Shown: positions 1 to 8,766, numbered from the stretch's first letter. The stretch: 63,230 bases of DNA from an uncultured Woeseiaceae bacterium (GCA_947258565.1 CAMYJB010000017.1:9477-72706); one strand, 5' to 3'. Numbers and translations are program-made. Notes: generated by a model not told the origin, from the letters alone.

Positions 1-1540
1 AGCGGTTGGCTTCCCCGGCACGCATGCCGGGGAAGTACGCGGTATCGAATGAGCGCGACCGCGCGAACTCGCGAACACGCTCGATTTCGGAGGCCGTAAA
101 GTTGCCATTCCTGACGAGTAGCGTGCTCGTATTCCAGCTGCGGATCATGACGATCCGCCCGCCCGGCTCACTCACGCCCGACTGCCGCAGCGCCTCGATC
201 GCGGTCGCGAGCAGTTTGACGCTGTCGCGCGGCGGCATCTTGATCCAGCGCGTGATGGCGAGCAGTCCGCCCGGCTCGAGGTCGGCCAGGTATTCGCGCA
301 GCGCCTCGACCGTGTAGATGTAGCTTTCATTGAGCGCCTGCACGCCGGCTCCGGAGGCGCCGAACGAGTCGAGCAGCCCGATCTGTATGAGGTCGTATCT
401 GCCGCTGTTGCGCGCGACGAACCCCCTCGCTTCGTCGGTGTACACGGTGACGCGCGGGTCCCCGTAGATGTGCCCGGCGAAGTCGGCGTATTCCCGCGCC
501 ACGAGCTCGGTCATTTGAGGATTGAGTTCCACGGCATCGACGCGGCTCGCGCCGTGATACAGCGATAGCACCACGTCGTTACCGGTGCCGGCGCCGAGGA
601 TCAGCACGGCCGGCTTCTCGAGCAACCGGAACGGCAGCGCCGCCGTCAGGTCGCCGAGGTAGGCCACTGAGTCGGCACTGCCGTCGTAACGCGTGATCGC
701 GCTCATGCCGTCCGCATCCGTGAACACCGCAAGCTGTTCCGGCGGTATGTGCCGCGTGTTGAAACTCAGGCCCGGCGCGTGGCGGACCGGCACGGTCGGG
801 CTGTCCACGACCGTGATGAGGCCGAGCGGGCTCGACGACTGCTGGAGAATCCGGCTGTCGATGACCTGCAGCGCCTGGCTGAGGCCCTTGTACTCCGAGA
901 TGTGCAGGTCGAGGTGCGCTTGCGGAATGCCGAAAGCAAGCAGCGCGAGCCAGGCGAGCTGCGCGATTCCCAGCGGCAAACGCGCTGCGAGCGACGTTGC
1001 CACGAGTAACGAACCTGAGAGCGGCAGCAGGACCAGCAACACCAGCGCCGTCTGCGGACTGACTGCGAACAGCAATGCGATGATGAGCATGGCACCAAGC
1101 CCGGCGCCGAACAGGTCGAAGAAGTAGATGCGGCTGGCATCACCGCCGCGGCAGGTGAACGCCAGGCCGATGCAGCAGGCTGCGAAGAAGAACGGCACGA
1201 AAAAGACCAGGTAGACGACGGTCAGGTTCAGTAACTGGCCGCGGTCCCAGACGATCTCGAGCGCATTGAAAGGAACCCGCTGGGCGACGATGAAGCAGAC
1301 GATCATGGCAATGCTGAAGAGCAGCGCGCTGGCCGCGAAGGCGCTTTCGAACCGCGGTTGCAGCCGGCTTCGCAACACCGCGATGAAGGTGCCGCTCGCG
1401 CCATAGCCGAGCAGGGCCAGGCTGATGATCATGTAGGCAAAATGGTGCCACTGCACGATCGACAGCACGCGCATCAGCAATATCTCGTAGCCGATAGCCG
1501 CCGCGGAGACCAACAGCGTGGCTAACAGCAGGCGCCGCAC
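1..1540 (-). CDS. Membrane-anchored spermidine-synthase-like protein (3' end outside window)
   Basis: An open frame of about 513 codons runs from a GTG at 1540 to the window edge, so its C-terminus is missing. The N-terminal half is hydrophobic with about six membrane segments (for example around LLLATLLVSAAAIGYEILLM and VPFFFAACCIGLAF). The C-terminal half has a Rossmann methyltransferase/aminopropyltransferase-like core: PAVLILGAGTGNDVVLSLYHG followed by the acidic VDAVELNP strand. Known fused membrane/spermidine-synthase-like proteins have this layout, but their substrates are mostly untested, so polyamine synthesis is not implied. The gene starts 5 nt after the pcm stop and is probably co-transcribed with it. 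An internal ATG lies about 22 codons in; the GTG keeps the first membrane helix. Confidence 0.75.
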   Translation of the reverse strand, partial: MRRLLLATLLVSAAAIGYEILLMRVLSIVQWHHFAYMIISLALLGYGASGTFIAVLRSRLQPRFESAFAASALLFSIAMIVCFIVAQRVPFNALEIVWDRGQLLNLTVVYLVFFVPFFFAACCIGLAFTCRGGDASRIYFFDLFGAGLGAMLIIALLFAVSPQTALVLLVLLPLSGSLLVATSLAARLPLGIAQLAWLALLAFGIPQAHLDLHISEYKGLSQALQVIDSRILQQSSSPLGLITVVDSPTVPVRHAPGLSFNTRHIPPEQLAVFTDADGMSAITRYDGSADSVAYLGDLTAALPFRLLEKPAVLILGAGTGNDVVLSLYHGASRVDAVELNPQMTELVAREYADFAGHIYGDPRVTVYTDEARGFVARNSGRYDLIQIGLLDSFGASGAGVQALNESYIYTVEALREYLADLEPGGLLAITRWIKMPPRDSVKLLATAIEALRQSGVSEPGGRIVMIRSWNTSTLLVRNGNFTASEIERVREFARSRSFDTAYFPGMRAGEANR

Positions 1541-1545
1541 GGGAC

Positions 1546-2253
1546 TCAGTGTTCGCCGGTCAGCGGCACGAAGCGCACGGCGCCAATCTGCCGCGTCACG
1601 ATCTCGCCGTCATCACCCTTTTCCAGCAGCAACAGCAGCTGCGTCATGAAACGCCCGCCGACCGGGATAACCATCTTTCCGCCCGGTTTCAGTTGCCCGA
1701 TCAGTGGCGGCGGCACATGGCTGGCGGCAGCGGTGACAATGATCGAGTCGAACGGCGCATGCTCCTCCCAGCCGTAGTAGCCATCGCCGAGCTTTGTCGT
1801 GACATTGTCGTAGCCGAGCCGGCGCAGACGCTCGCTGGCCGAGTCGGCCAGCGCCTCGATAATCTCGATCGAATAGACGTGATCGACGAGCCCCGCCAGC
1901 ACCGCGGCCTGGTAGCCGGAACCGGTCCCCACCTCGAGCACGACGTCTGTCTCGTCGGGTTCGAGCAGGTCGGTCATCAGCGCAACGATGTACGGCTGCG
2001 AAATGGTCTGGCCGTGGCCGATCGGCAACGGCCGGTTCTCGTAGGCGTAACGCACCTGCCCTCGCGGCACGAACCTGTGGCGCTCTACCGTGCCGATTAC
2101 CCCGAGCACGGCGTCGCTGAATGGATCGTCGCCGGCATAGCCCGCGTAGAGCCTGACCTCGTCCACGAGGTCCGCGCGCCGTGCAGCGAATTCGTCGTCG
2201 GCGGCGAGTGCGGGCATCGCGAGGATCAGTACGCTGAACAGCAACGCGCGCAT
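1546..2253 (-). CDS. pcm: Protein-L-isoaspartate O-methyltransferase, predicted exported
   Basis: PIMT repairs isoaspartyl residues in damaged proteins using S-adenosylmethionine. The 235-residue product has the family's SAM motif VVLEVGTGSGYQAA, the upstream GHGQTISQPYIVA substrate-loop motif, and the GGKMVIPVGG strand. Unlike typical cytosolic PIMT (about 208 aa) it begins with a hydrophobic leader, MRALLFSVLILAMPALAAD, that looks like a Sec signal peptide with an AxA cleavage site. The start is the ATG overlapping the upstream stop as TGATG; a GTG one codon earlier is possible. Translational coupling to the AmmeMemoRadiSam B gene is likely. Enzyme identity is confident; export is inferred from the leader alone. 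Confidence 0.88.
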   Translation of the reverse strand: MRALLFSVLILAMPALAADDEFAARRADLVDEVRLYAGYAGDDPFSDAVLGVIGTVERHRFVPRGQVRYAYENRPLPIGHGQTISQPYIVALMTDLLEPDETDVVLEVGTGSGYQAAVLAGLVDHVYSIEIIEALADSASERLRRLGYDNVTTKLGDGYYGWEEHAPFDSIIVTAAASHVPPPLIGQLKPGGKMVIPVGGRFMTQLLLLLEKGDDGEIVTRQIGAVRFVPLTGEH

Positions 2254-3035
2254 CACGTCAGCATCCAGGCGCCGTAGCCGACGACGAAGTCGCGGTCTCC
2301 CTCCGTATCGCCGGAATTTCTCAGGTCGAGCGTCGCGACGTTCATGCCGCGGCGCTTCGCCGCGAGCAACAGCCCGCGCAGCGGTGTCGCACCGCAGGCA
2401 TCGTCGTGGCCGATATCCGTGTCGAGATGCTCGATGCGCCGGCAGGTCGCCGAATCCTGCGCTCGCGCGGCGTCGTAGTGCAGATAGTGGCTCAGGTCGG
2501 AGGTGACGACGATCAGCGTCTCCGGGCCGCCCCAGAGCATTTCCAGCAGCGTGGCGACCGCCTGCGGCTGCGCGTCGCCGACCACGATGGGTACGACGTT
2601 GAAATCCCCGAGCACCCTCTGCAGGAACGGCAGCTGCACCTCCAGGCTGTGCTCGTACTGGTGTGAGGGCTCGAAGACCCTGACGCCCTCCGCTTCGAGC
2701 ATGGCGACGGTTTTGCGGTCGACGGGCACGTCGCCGAGCGGCGTCCGGAATGCGTCGGCGCCGCTTACCGCCATGCCCGCGACAGGCACGCGATGGCAGG
2801 GACCGAGCAGCACGACGCGGCTGTAAACGTCACGGTAGCGGGCCAGGCAGGCATAGGCGGATGCCGCGACGGCACCGGAATAGACGTAGCCGGCATGCGG
2901 CGCGATCAGGGCCTTGGGGGCTTCCCGTTCCTTGCAGGCGGCTTCTCGCAGGAAGCCGTCGACGAGCGCCCTCAGTTCGCCCGGCTCCTCCGGGTAGAAC
3001 TGGCCTGCGACAGCGGGTTCCCTTACGACGGTCAT
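2253..3035 (-). CDS. amrB: AmmeMemoRadiSam system protein B (MEMO1 family)
   Basis: This is a MEMO1-family protein of about 260 aa, structurally related to class III extradiol dioxygenases. Visible signatures are REPAVAGQFYP at the N-terminus, ALIAPHAGYVYSGAVAA with its conserved His, GPCHRVP, and VVTSDLSHYLHY. The family is encoded with a radical SAM protein (here divergent at 3158) and an AMMECR1 protein; no AMMECR1 gene lies in this window. The chemistry of the system is poorly defined. I chose the ATG giving MTVVREPAVAGQ, since homologues begin close to that motif; an ATG six codons upstream (3053) is the alternative. The 3' end overlaps the pcm start by one base. Confidence 0.88.
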   Translation of the reverse strand: MTVVREPAVAGQFYPEEPGELRALVDGFLREAACKEREAPKALIAPHAGYVYSGAVAASAYACLARYRDVYSRVVLLGPCHRVPVAGMAVSGADAFRTPLGDVPVDRKTVAMLEAEGVRVFEPSHQYEHSLEVQLPFLQRVLGDFNVVPIVVGDAQPQAVATLLEMLWGGPETLIVVTSDLSHYLHYDAARAQDSATCRRIEHLDTDIGHDDACGATPLRGLLLAAKRRGMNVATLDLRNSGDTEGDRDFVVGYGAWMLT

Positions 3036-3157
3036 TGCGGCTCTGCCGAGCATATCTGATTCATTCTAGTCCGCTGAGCCATAATAAAAATAGGTACCTT
3101 TACGGGTTACGCATTGATTCCCGGCGGCAGCACAACCATATAGTAGAGTTGAAGGTC

Positions 3158-4258
3158 ATGGACACCGTTAGCGCGATCAAGGGCGAACCCGCCCGCTACT
3201 GGCACCGCCTCGACGACGGCCGCCTGCAGTGCGACCTGTGCCCGCGATATTGCAAGCTGCGCTCGGGCCAGCGTGGGCTATGCTTCGTGCGTGCCAACGG
3301 CGATGACGAGATGCTGCTCACGACCTACGGGCGTTCGAGCGGCTTTTGCGTCGACCCGATCGAGAAGAAACCCCTGAACCACTTCCTGCCCGGCACCCCG
3401 GTGCTGTCGTTCGGCACGGCGGGCTGCAATCTCGCCTGCAAGTTCTGCCAGAACTGGGACATCACGAAGTCCCGCGAATTCGATCGCCTGCAGGCAACCG
3501 CGACGCCCATGGACATCGCGGCCGCGGCGGTCGACGGCGGCAGCCGCAGCGTCGCCTACACCTACAACGACCCCGTCATCTTTCTCGAGTACGCGGTCGA
3601 CGTGGCCGCCGCCTGTCACGAACGCGGTATCAGGAACGTGGCCGTCACGGCCGGCTACATCACCGAGGACGCACGCGAGGAGTTCTTCCGCCGCATGGAT
3701 GCGGTCAACGTCGACCTCAAGGCCTTTACCGAGCGCTTCTACTGGAAGATCTGCGGCGGGCACCTAGAGCCCGTGCTCGAGACGCTGCGATACCTGAAGA
3801 CTGAGACGAATGCCTGGCTCGAACTGACGACGTTGCTGATCCCGGGCGAGAACGACGCGGGCAGCGAGATCGACGCCATGACCCGCTGGATTGCCGACAA
3901 CCTGGGGCGCGACGTGCCCCTGCACTTCACGGCATTCCATCCGAGCTGGAAGATGATGGACACGCCCCACACGCCGAAAAGCACGCTGACGCGCTGTCGC
4001 GAGATCGCGTTGCGTAATGGCCTGCACTACGTGTACACGGGTAATGTGCACGATCCCGCGGGTGCCAGCACGTACTGCCCGGGCTGCGGCACGCTCGTGA
4101 TCGGTCGCGACGGTTATGAGCTCGGTGGCTGGAATCTCGCCGTCGAGGACGGGAAAGCCGCCTGTGGCGGCTGCGGCAAGCCGATTGCTGGCGTGTTCGA
4201 CGCCCGGCCGGGCCACTGGGGCGCGAGGCGCCGGCCCGTGCACCTCGTTGCGCACTGA
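3158..4258 (+). CDS. amrS: AmmeMemoRadiSam system radical SAM enzyme
   Basis: A 366-residue radical SAM protein. The cluster-binding motif CNLACKFCQNWDITK has the CxxxCxxC spacing and the tail typical of AmrS proteins. An N-terminal Cys pair (CDLCPRYCKL) and the HFLPGTPVLSFGTAGC stretch also match, and two C-terminal CxxC pairs (CPGCG and CGGCG) suggest a zinc ribbon. The frame stays open upstream to 2750, but that part is the antisense shadow of amrB; the ATG at 3158 gives the usual N-terminus (MDTVSAIKGEPARYW). It is divergent from amrB across about 120 bp that must hold both promoters. The substrate is not established. Confidence 0.9.
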   Translation: MDTVSAIKGEPARYWHRLDDGRLQCDLCPRYCKLRSGQRGLCFVRANGDDEMLLTTYGRSSGFCVDPIEKKPLNHFLPGTPVLSFGTAGCNLACKFCQNWDITKSREFDRLQATATPMDIAAAAVDGGSRSVAYTYNDPVIFLEYAVDVAAACHERGIRNVAVTAGYITEDAREEFFRRMDAVNVDLKAFTERFYWKICGGHLEPVLETLRYLKTETNAWLELTTLLIPGENDAGSEIDAMTRWIADNLGRDVPLHFTAFHPSWKMMDTPHTPKSTLTRCREIALRNGLHYVYTGNVHDPAGASTYCPGCGTLVIGRDGYELGGWNLAVEDGKAACGGCGKPIAGVFDARPGHWGARRRPVHLVAH

Positions 4259-4280
4259 GTACCGCGGCTGATCGCCGGTC

Positions 4281-5501
4281 TCAGGATTTCCTGCGGGATG
4301 TCAACGGCACGGCTTTGAGCTGCGCCTTGCGCTTGCGGCGCATCTCGTCGAGGTTTTTCATGCGCCGCGTATCGGCCGCGGTCGCGCGTCCCGCCGCCGC
4401 CTGGTCGGGCGCGGGTACGTTCATGACCTTCAGCCGATGGTGCCCCAGCGAAATGACGTCGTCGTTCAGAAGCAGCGTGCTCTTGACCCGCACCGAGTTC
4501 ACCGTCGTGCCGTTGACGCTGTTCAGATCCAGCAGCACGAGACCGTCCGAATACAGCATGAGCAGAACGTGAAACTTGCTGCAGAACTCGTCGTCGATCA
4601 CGATGTCGGCGAAATCCGAGCGCCCGATCAGCACCTTCTTGTCGTCGAATACGAATTCCCTGAGCGTCTTGCCATCCCGCGATATCACGAGGCTCGGCGG
4701 CTTCCGCTCGGCCGGGAGCTTCCCGGGCCGCTTCATGATCCGCGTGACGGTGACGGGCAACTGCTCGGTTCGCTTGATCGCCGTCAGCGCCAGGGCATTC
4801 AGCCGTGCCGGCCAGCCTTTCGAGATCTCGTGCAGCTTGTCGCAGACGTCGCCGGGGAATACCGAGTCCGGCACCCCGACACCGCAGGCCTCGAGGCGCG
4901 CGTGCAGGTAGATGAGCGCCTCGTTGGCCGTCATGGGCGCGAGCTGCTTGACCTCGATCGGCCGCTCTGCCCCTAGCTTGCCATCCTTTGCGGAAAGCGC
5001 GTTCAGACGGCGGCGACTTGTGAGAATGATCCGCAGTGCCGGCTTGCCGTCCTCGGTCATGGCGCCGATCTTCCCGAGTGTCTTGAGCGTACTCGGGAAC
5101 ATCCCGTCCGCGTTGTCGATCATCACGATCGGCGGCTGGTAGCTGCGCGTCTGCTGCCCGGCAAACATTGCGAGCAGCTGCAGCAGCTCTTCGGTGGTCT
5201 GCAGGTCCGTGGTGTAACCGTAACGTGCGAGGATCTCCGCGACGAATCCGCGTGGCTTGAAACGCGTGCCGTCGAGCGCCGCTATCGACGTGTCGTGGGG
5301 CAGTTCGCTGACGAACTGGCGCATCACGGTGGATTTGCCGGAACCTTCCGGACCCTCGATGACACCGATGGCGTTGCCGCTGCCCAACGTGCTCCAGATA
5401 AAATCGAGCGCGTGCTGTTGCGACTCGTACTTGACGGTAACGGGCACTTTCGAGTCCTTGCCGAACGCCCGTTCCCCGAAATCGGTCTTCTTCAGGTCCA
5501 T
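4281..5501 (-). CDS. AAA-type ATPase with C-terminal FHA domain
   Basis: A 406-aa cytoplasmic protein. Residues about 25-245 form an ExeA/ORC-like P-loop ATPase: Walker A GPEGSGKST (50-58) and Walker B PIVMIDNAD (124-132), with TSRRR following as a sensor-like strand. Residues about 275-360 form an FHA phosphothreonine-binding domain with the core residues G293-R294-S295, S308-xx-H311 and N330-G331. A basic tail (RRKRKAQLK...RRKS) closes the protein. It is the last gene of a leftward operon behind a VWA lipoprotein and a multi-TM protein. ATPase plus phosphopeptide reader suggests signal-dependent control of an envelope complex, which is inference. A TTG two codons upstream is an alternative start. 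A divergent paralogue lies at 43704-45005. Confidence 0.8.
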   Translation of the reverse strand: MDLKKTDFGERAFGKDSKVPVTVKYESQQHALDFIWSTLGSGNAIGVIEGPEGSGKSTVMRQFVSELPHDTSIAALDGTRFKPRGFVAEILARYGYTTDLQTTEELLQLLAMFAGQQTRSYQPPIVMIDNADGMFPSTLKTLGKIGAMTEDGKPALRIILTSRRRLNALSAKDGKLGAERPIEVKQLAPMTANEALIYLHARLEACGVGVPDSVFPGDVCDKLHEISKGWPARLNALALTAIKRTEQLPVTVTRIMKRPGKLPAERKPPSLVISRDGKTLREFVFDDKKVLIGRSDFADIVIDDEFCSKFHVLLMLYSDGLVLLDLNSVNGTTVNSVRVKSTLLLNDDVISLGHHRLKVMNVPAPDQAAAGRATAADTRRMKNLDEMRRKRKAQLKAVPLTSRRKS

Positions 5502-5570
5502 TTTCAATTTCTTCTCATCCCAACCCCAATATTGGACACGACATAAGCGCGTATCAGGTTCCCTCGTTTC

Positions 5571-6206
5571 TTACAGCAAGCCGTCCAGGCCGTCCAGGTC
5601 ATTGATCACACGCCACTGACCGCCGGCTTTTTCGACCCGCCCCTGCCAGTTCTCGAGCCGCCCGAGGTACTCGCGCGGGTCGATGTTGTCGCTCCTGAGC
5701 TTGGTCACGTTGAGCGCGATGACTTCGAAGCCGCCCAGCTCGAGGTCGAACTCGCGCACATAGCCCTCTTCCAGGTCCTCCTTGAGATCCGAGAAGATCA
5801 GGATGGTCTTGTGCCCCGTGCCCTTCTCGTTCAGGTACTCCACGGCCTGCAGGATGCCGCCGGAGATATCCGTATACGGCGCCGAATTGGCGCCCTCGAC
5901 GAAGTCGGCTACCTGCTGCGCGAACACCCGCTTCTGGCGGTTCACGGCGCTCGGCCGGTCGTCGAACGAGGCCTTCGCGATAATGTCCTTCTCGCTGAAG
6001 CTGCCGGTATCGATCCGCGCCACGGCGAACGTGTCAGTTTCACCCAGTCGCGACAGCGTGTAGCGAATGATCTGCTCCGCCTTGTCGAGCTCCTCACGGT
6101 AGGTGCCGGAGGTATCGAGCAGCATGTAGACGCCGGTATTCTGCGGTCCCTGCTGGCTGCAGGACGCGACCAGAACGCAAAGCAAAACCGTGATCAGCCG
6201 TGTCAT
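5571..6206 (-). CDS. VWA-domain lipoprotein
   Basis: A 211-aa protein beginning with a lipoprotein signal (MTRLITVLLCVLVASC, lipobox LVASC, Cys16), so probably anchored in the periplasm. The rest reads as one von Willebrand A fold: the MIDAS motif DTSGT (31-35), a later Thr in the APYTDISGG segment, and the Asp strand TILIFSDLKEDL. Metal binding looks intact apart from Ser-to-Thr at the third MIDAS position. Its ATG overlaps the stop of the upstream membrane gene (ATGA) and is preceded by a GGAGG ribosome-binding site, so the two are translationally coupled. VWA domains mediate metal-dependent protein contacts; the partner here is unknown, probably the neighbouring membrane protein. Confidence 0.75.
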   Translation of the reverse strand: MTRLITVLLCVLVASCSQQGPQNTGVYMLLDTSGTYREELDKAEQIIRYTLSRLGETDTFAVARIDTGSFSEKDIIAKASFDDRPSAVNRQKRVFAQQVADFVEGANSAPYTDISGGILQAVEYLNEKGTGHKTILIFSDLKEDLEEGYVREFDLELGGFEVIALNVTKLRSDNIDPREYLGRLENWQGRVEKAGGQWRVINDLDGLDGLL

Positions 6207-7633
6207 GACCCTGTCCTCCCGGAAAACACATGGCGCCCCTTGCCGTCGCCGTCATGACCCATGCGCTGCTCGAGCCACAGCGGCACGAACAGCGGCAGGT
6301 CGTAGAGCTGCTCGAGCAACGCGCCGGTATGCAGCGAGGCGTTCGCCAGCAGCCGCAACAGCAGCGCCGTGAAACGCAGCAGCGCGATACCGATCAGGCC
6401 CACGACGGTGCGCAGTGAGTGCACGAAAGTCTCGAGCGGGATCGCCACGAACGTGAGCGCAAACGGCAGGATGAAGCCCATGCCCATCTGCGCCGCCGTG
6501 GTTATCCAGAGGTACTCGTTGGTCGCGGTAGCCGCCGCGTCGCCGCGCAGCAGCGCGCTTGTGGCCAGTTCGTCGTGCAGCAGCACTTCACGCATGTAGG
6601 CGAGCCCGGCCTCGACGCTCGCGAGCAGCAGCAGGATAGTGAACGTAATAAAAGCCATGCGGACGCGTACCTTGTCGGGCAGCGCACCGATAACCGGGAA
6701 CAGGCGCGTGATGCGCAACGACTCCATCAGGAAGAGCCCCATCGAGATCTCCACCATGATGATGACGAGCGCGGCAATATCCGCCGTCCTGTAGCCGCCG
6801 ATGAGGTTCGTGCCCCCGACCATCTCCGCCATCGGCCGCGCGATCAGCGAGAAGTTGATCGCGGCGCCGCCGATCGCGACCGTCAGCACCAGCGCCGAGA
6901 CGAAGAAATTCACCAGCGACGACGACGACAGGACCGACACGGCACGGTCGTGGCCGCGCACGATGTCCTCGTATTCCTGCATCAGGCGGTCGATCGTGAC
7001 CGAGCGCGCAAGCAGGCTGTCGACATTCTTGCCGACCTGTGAGAGCGTCTTCTGTATCGCGCGCCAGTCGGGGCGCATGCCTTTGAGCAGCAGATGGCGC
7101 TGTTTGGATGCCGAAACGTAGGCCGCCATAGCCTCCTTGTGCGCCTTGACGAGCGACTTGTGGATGTCGCTCAGTATATTGCCGACCCCGAAACGCCCCT
7201 CGCGCTCATCGATTTTCGCGATGGCCTCTACCGCTTTCACCCAGCCCGGCGGGTCCGGCGGCACGTTTACGGACTGCTGGTGATCGTCTTCGATACGCTT
7301 GATCGATTCGTCGAGCGAACGGTGCAGGGCCGAGTAATTGCCGAGATCTTTGCGAACCGTGTCGTTGATGCGATCGAACTCGCGCTCGATGACACGTTCC
7401 TTGGCCTCGCGCCCGGCGGCGAGCAGCACGTCGCGATTGCGCGCGGCAAGGTTTTCCTGCGAGCGTGATACCGCTTTGGACGCCGTGCGAAAACCGCGGT
7501 GGAATGCCCGCGCCATTGCCTGGATCGCTTTGTGCGCGGTCGCGCGCGCCAGGTACAGCGCGGAGACGATAAGAATAATCCAGAGAAGAGCCGAGGCGAC
7601 TGGCCACGGCGTAATGCCTAGCATGAATGCCAT
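6203..7633 (-). CDS. Multi-pass membrane protein with long helical cytoplasmic domain
   Basis: A 476-aa protein of no family I can name. One N-terminal membrane helix (about 8-28) is followed by a charged, mostly helical region (about 35-230) rich in Arg, Lys and Glu that could form coiled coil. Four or five further membrane helices follow (about 240-262, 285-305, 326-347, 377-400, 405-430) and then a short polar tail. The single-helix, coil, multi-helix design recalls scaffold or stator-like proteins, but I see no ExbB/MotA signature. It leads the operon with the VWA lipoprotein (4-nt ATGA overlap) and the FHA ATPase, suggesting all three form an envelope-spanning complex. An alternative ATG lies three codons in. 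Confidence 0.72.
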   Translation of the reverse strand: MAFMLGITPWPVASALLWIILIVSALYLARATAHKAIQAMARAFHRGFRTASKAVSRSQENLAARNRDVLLAAGREAKERVIEREFDRINDTVRKDLGNYSALHRSLDESIKRIEDDHQQSVNVPPDPPGWVKAVEAIAKIDEREGRFGVGNILSDIHKSLVKAHKEAMAAYVSASKQRHLLLKGMRPDWRAIQKTLSQVGKNVDSLLARSVTIDRLMQEYEDIVRGHDRAVSVLSSSSLVNFFVSALVLTVAIGGAAINFSLIARPMAEMVGGTNLIGGYRTADIAALVIIMVEISMGLFLMESLRITRLFPVIGALPDKVRVRMAFITFTILLLLASVEAGLAYMREVLLHDELATSALLRGDAAATATNEYLWITTAAQMGMGFILPFALTFVAIPLETFVHSLRTVVGLIGIALLRFTALLLRLLANASLHTGALLEQLYDLPLFVPLWLEQRMGHDGDGKGRHVFSGRTGS

Positions 7634-7868
7634 TGGTGGTAACCCCGCTGTCCTGGCAAATGACCGTAGACCGGTGGCTTTGCGAAGCGTCCTTTCGAAC
7701 GCCGTGCCTTTTTCAACCAGTCACAGAGTTCCACAGCGCCTTCAGAGTTGTCAATAATCGCGGAAACCGGCGCTTAAGTCGGCGATTTATAAGGACAGGG
7801 AGTGTGCTTGGGAATAATATGTTCAATGCACGACGACACTGACAACAATAAGAATAAGGGAGAGAAAT

Positions 7869-8249
7869 ATGAGAAAGCTTATAACGGCCGCCATGGCCGT
7901 GATTGCCATGGGCGTGTCAGGGTTCGCGTCCGCTGACAGCTTTGCGAACGTTTACACCTGCAAACTGAAAGACGGCGTCGAGATGGAAGCCGTTCAGGCC
8001 GCCAACAGCAAGTGGCTGAAGTTCGTAAACTCGAACGTCGAGGGCGGCGGGATTACGAGTTCCATTGGTACGGCCGTGGTCGGCGACAATGAGGTCTTCA
8101 TCTTTGTTGATACCTATCCCAGCCTCTCGACCTGGGCCGCAGCGTACGAACTGCTCGACAGCGACGCCGCCGACGAGATCGACGTGCTGTTCGAGGATCT
8201 GAACGACTGCAGCAAGAACAGTCTCTGGAAATTCGAAGACACCGAATAG
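7869..8249 (+). CDS. Small exported protein of unknown function
   Basis: A 126-aa protein with a clear Sec signal peptide (MRKLITAAMAVIAMGVSGFASA, cleavage after ASA). The mature part is acidic, with two Cys (YTCKLKDG and LNDCSKN) that could form a disulfide. The KLKDGVEMEAVQAANSKWLK segment and the later FVDTYPSLSTWAAAYELL segment recall secreted dimeric alpha/beta-barrel-like proteins, but this is a weak impression. It has a purine-rich ribosome-binding site (gggagagaaat) and stands as a single-gene unit closed by a strong terminator just downstream. Confidence 0.7.
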   Translation: MRKLITAAMAVIAMGVSGFASADSFANVYTCKLKDGVEMEAVQAANSKWLKFVNSNVEGGGITSSIGTAVVGDNEVFIFVDTYPSLSTWAAAYELLDSDAADEIDVLFEDLNDCSKNSLWKFEDTE

Positions 8250-8266
8250 GGACGATTGACAGAAGC

Positions 8267-8297
8267 AAGCCTCGTCCTCCTGACGAGGCTTTTTTTG
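8267..8297 (+). terminator. Rho-independent terminator
   Basis: A perfect 10-bp stem, aagcctcgtc (8267-8276) with gacgaggctt (8282-8291), has a 5-nt loop and is followed by a run of T to 8296. It ends the small exported protein gene and lies between it and the convergent cytochrome gene. Confidence 0.9.
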
Positions 8298-8313
8298 TGC
8301 CCTCAACTACCGG

Positions 8314-8766
8314 CTATGGGTACATCCGGTAGTCGTAATGCGGTACCACGACCTCGTAGTAGGGCTGCAGGAACATGACGAGATCGATCAACTCCTGGAT
8401 CGTCATGTACCGGTTGTACACATACATATGCGACACACCCTCCTCCGATACCCTGTCGGGAGGGTAACCGTCCGCCAGTTTGTGGGACGGATTGATAATC
8501 GCCGTCACCAGTTCACCGTATGACTTTACGCGAGTGACTTTGCCGCCCAGTTCCACGTACGGCGGGTCCAGTCCGGGAAGTACCGGAAATTGCTCGCCCT
8601 CGATGAGGTGGCACTGGTGACACTGCATGTAGACGAAGGTGTCGCGCCCGGCGACCGGGTCGCCGTCGGGCAGGCTGAATCCACGTTCCGACATGCGGTC
8701 GCGTTCACATCCGCCCGGCACTGCAAGACAGAACACCAGCAGCGCGAGGGTCGACGTAACTCTCAT
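8314..8766 (-). CDS. Exported monohaem c-type cytochrome
   Basis: A 150-aa exported protein with one haem-binding CHQCH motif in the context TFVYMQCHQCHLIEG. The leader (MRVTSTLALLVFCLAVPGGC) is hydrophobic and ends in a Cys that may be lipidated, although Pro at -3 makes the lipobox imperfect. The ATG at 8766 is chosen because GGAGG lies 7 nt upstream; an upstream in-frame ATG at 8811 has no such site. The C-terminal part carries Met residues (SHMYVYNRYMTIQELIDL) that could supply the sixth haem ligand. A role in periplasmic electron transfer is inferred; no oxidase or dehydrogenase gene is adjacent. Confidence 0.75.
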   Translation of the reverse strand: MRVTSTLALLVFCLAVPGGCERDRMSERGFSLPDGDPVAGRDTFVYMQCHQCHLIEGEQFPVLPGLDPPYVELGGKVTRVKSYGELVTAIINPSHKLADGYPPDRVSEEGVSHMYVYNRYMTIQELIDLVMFLQPYYEVVVPHYDYRMYP

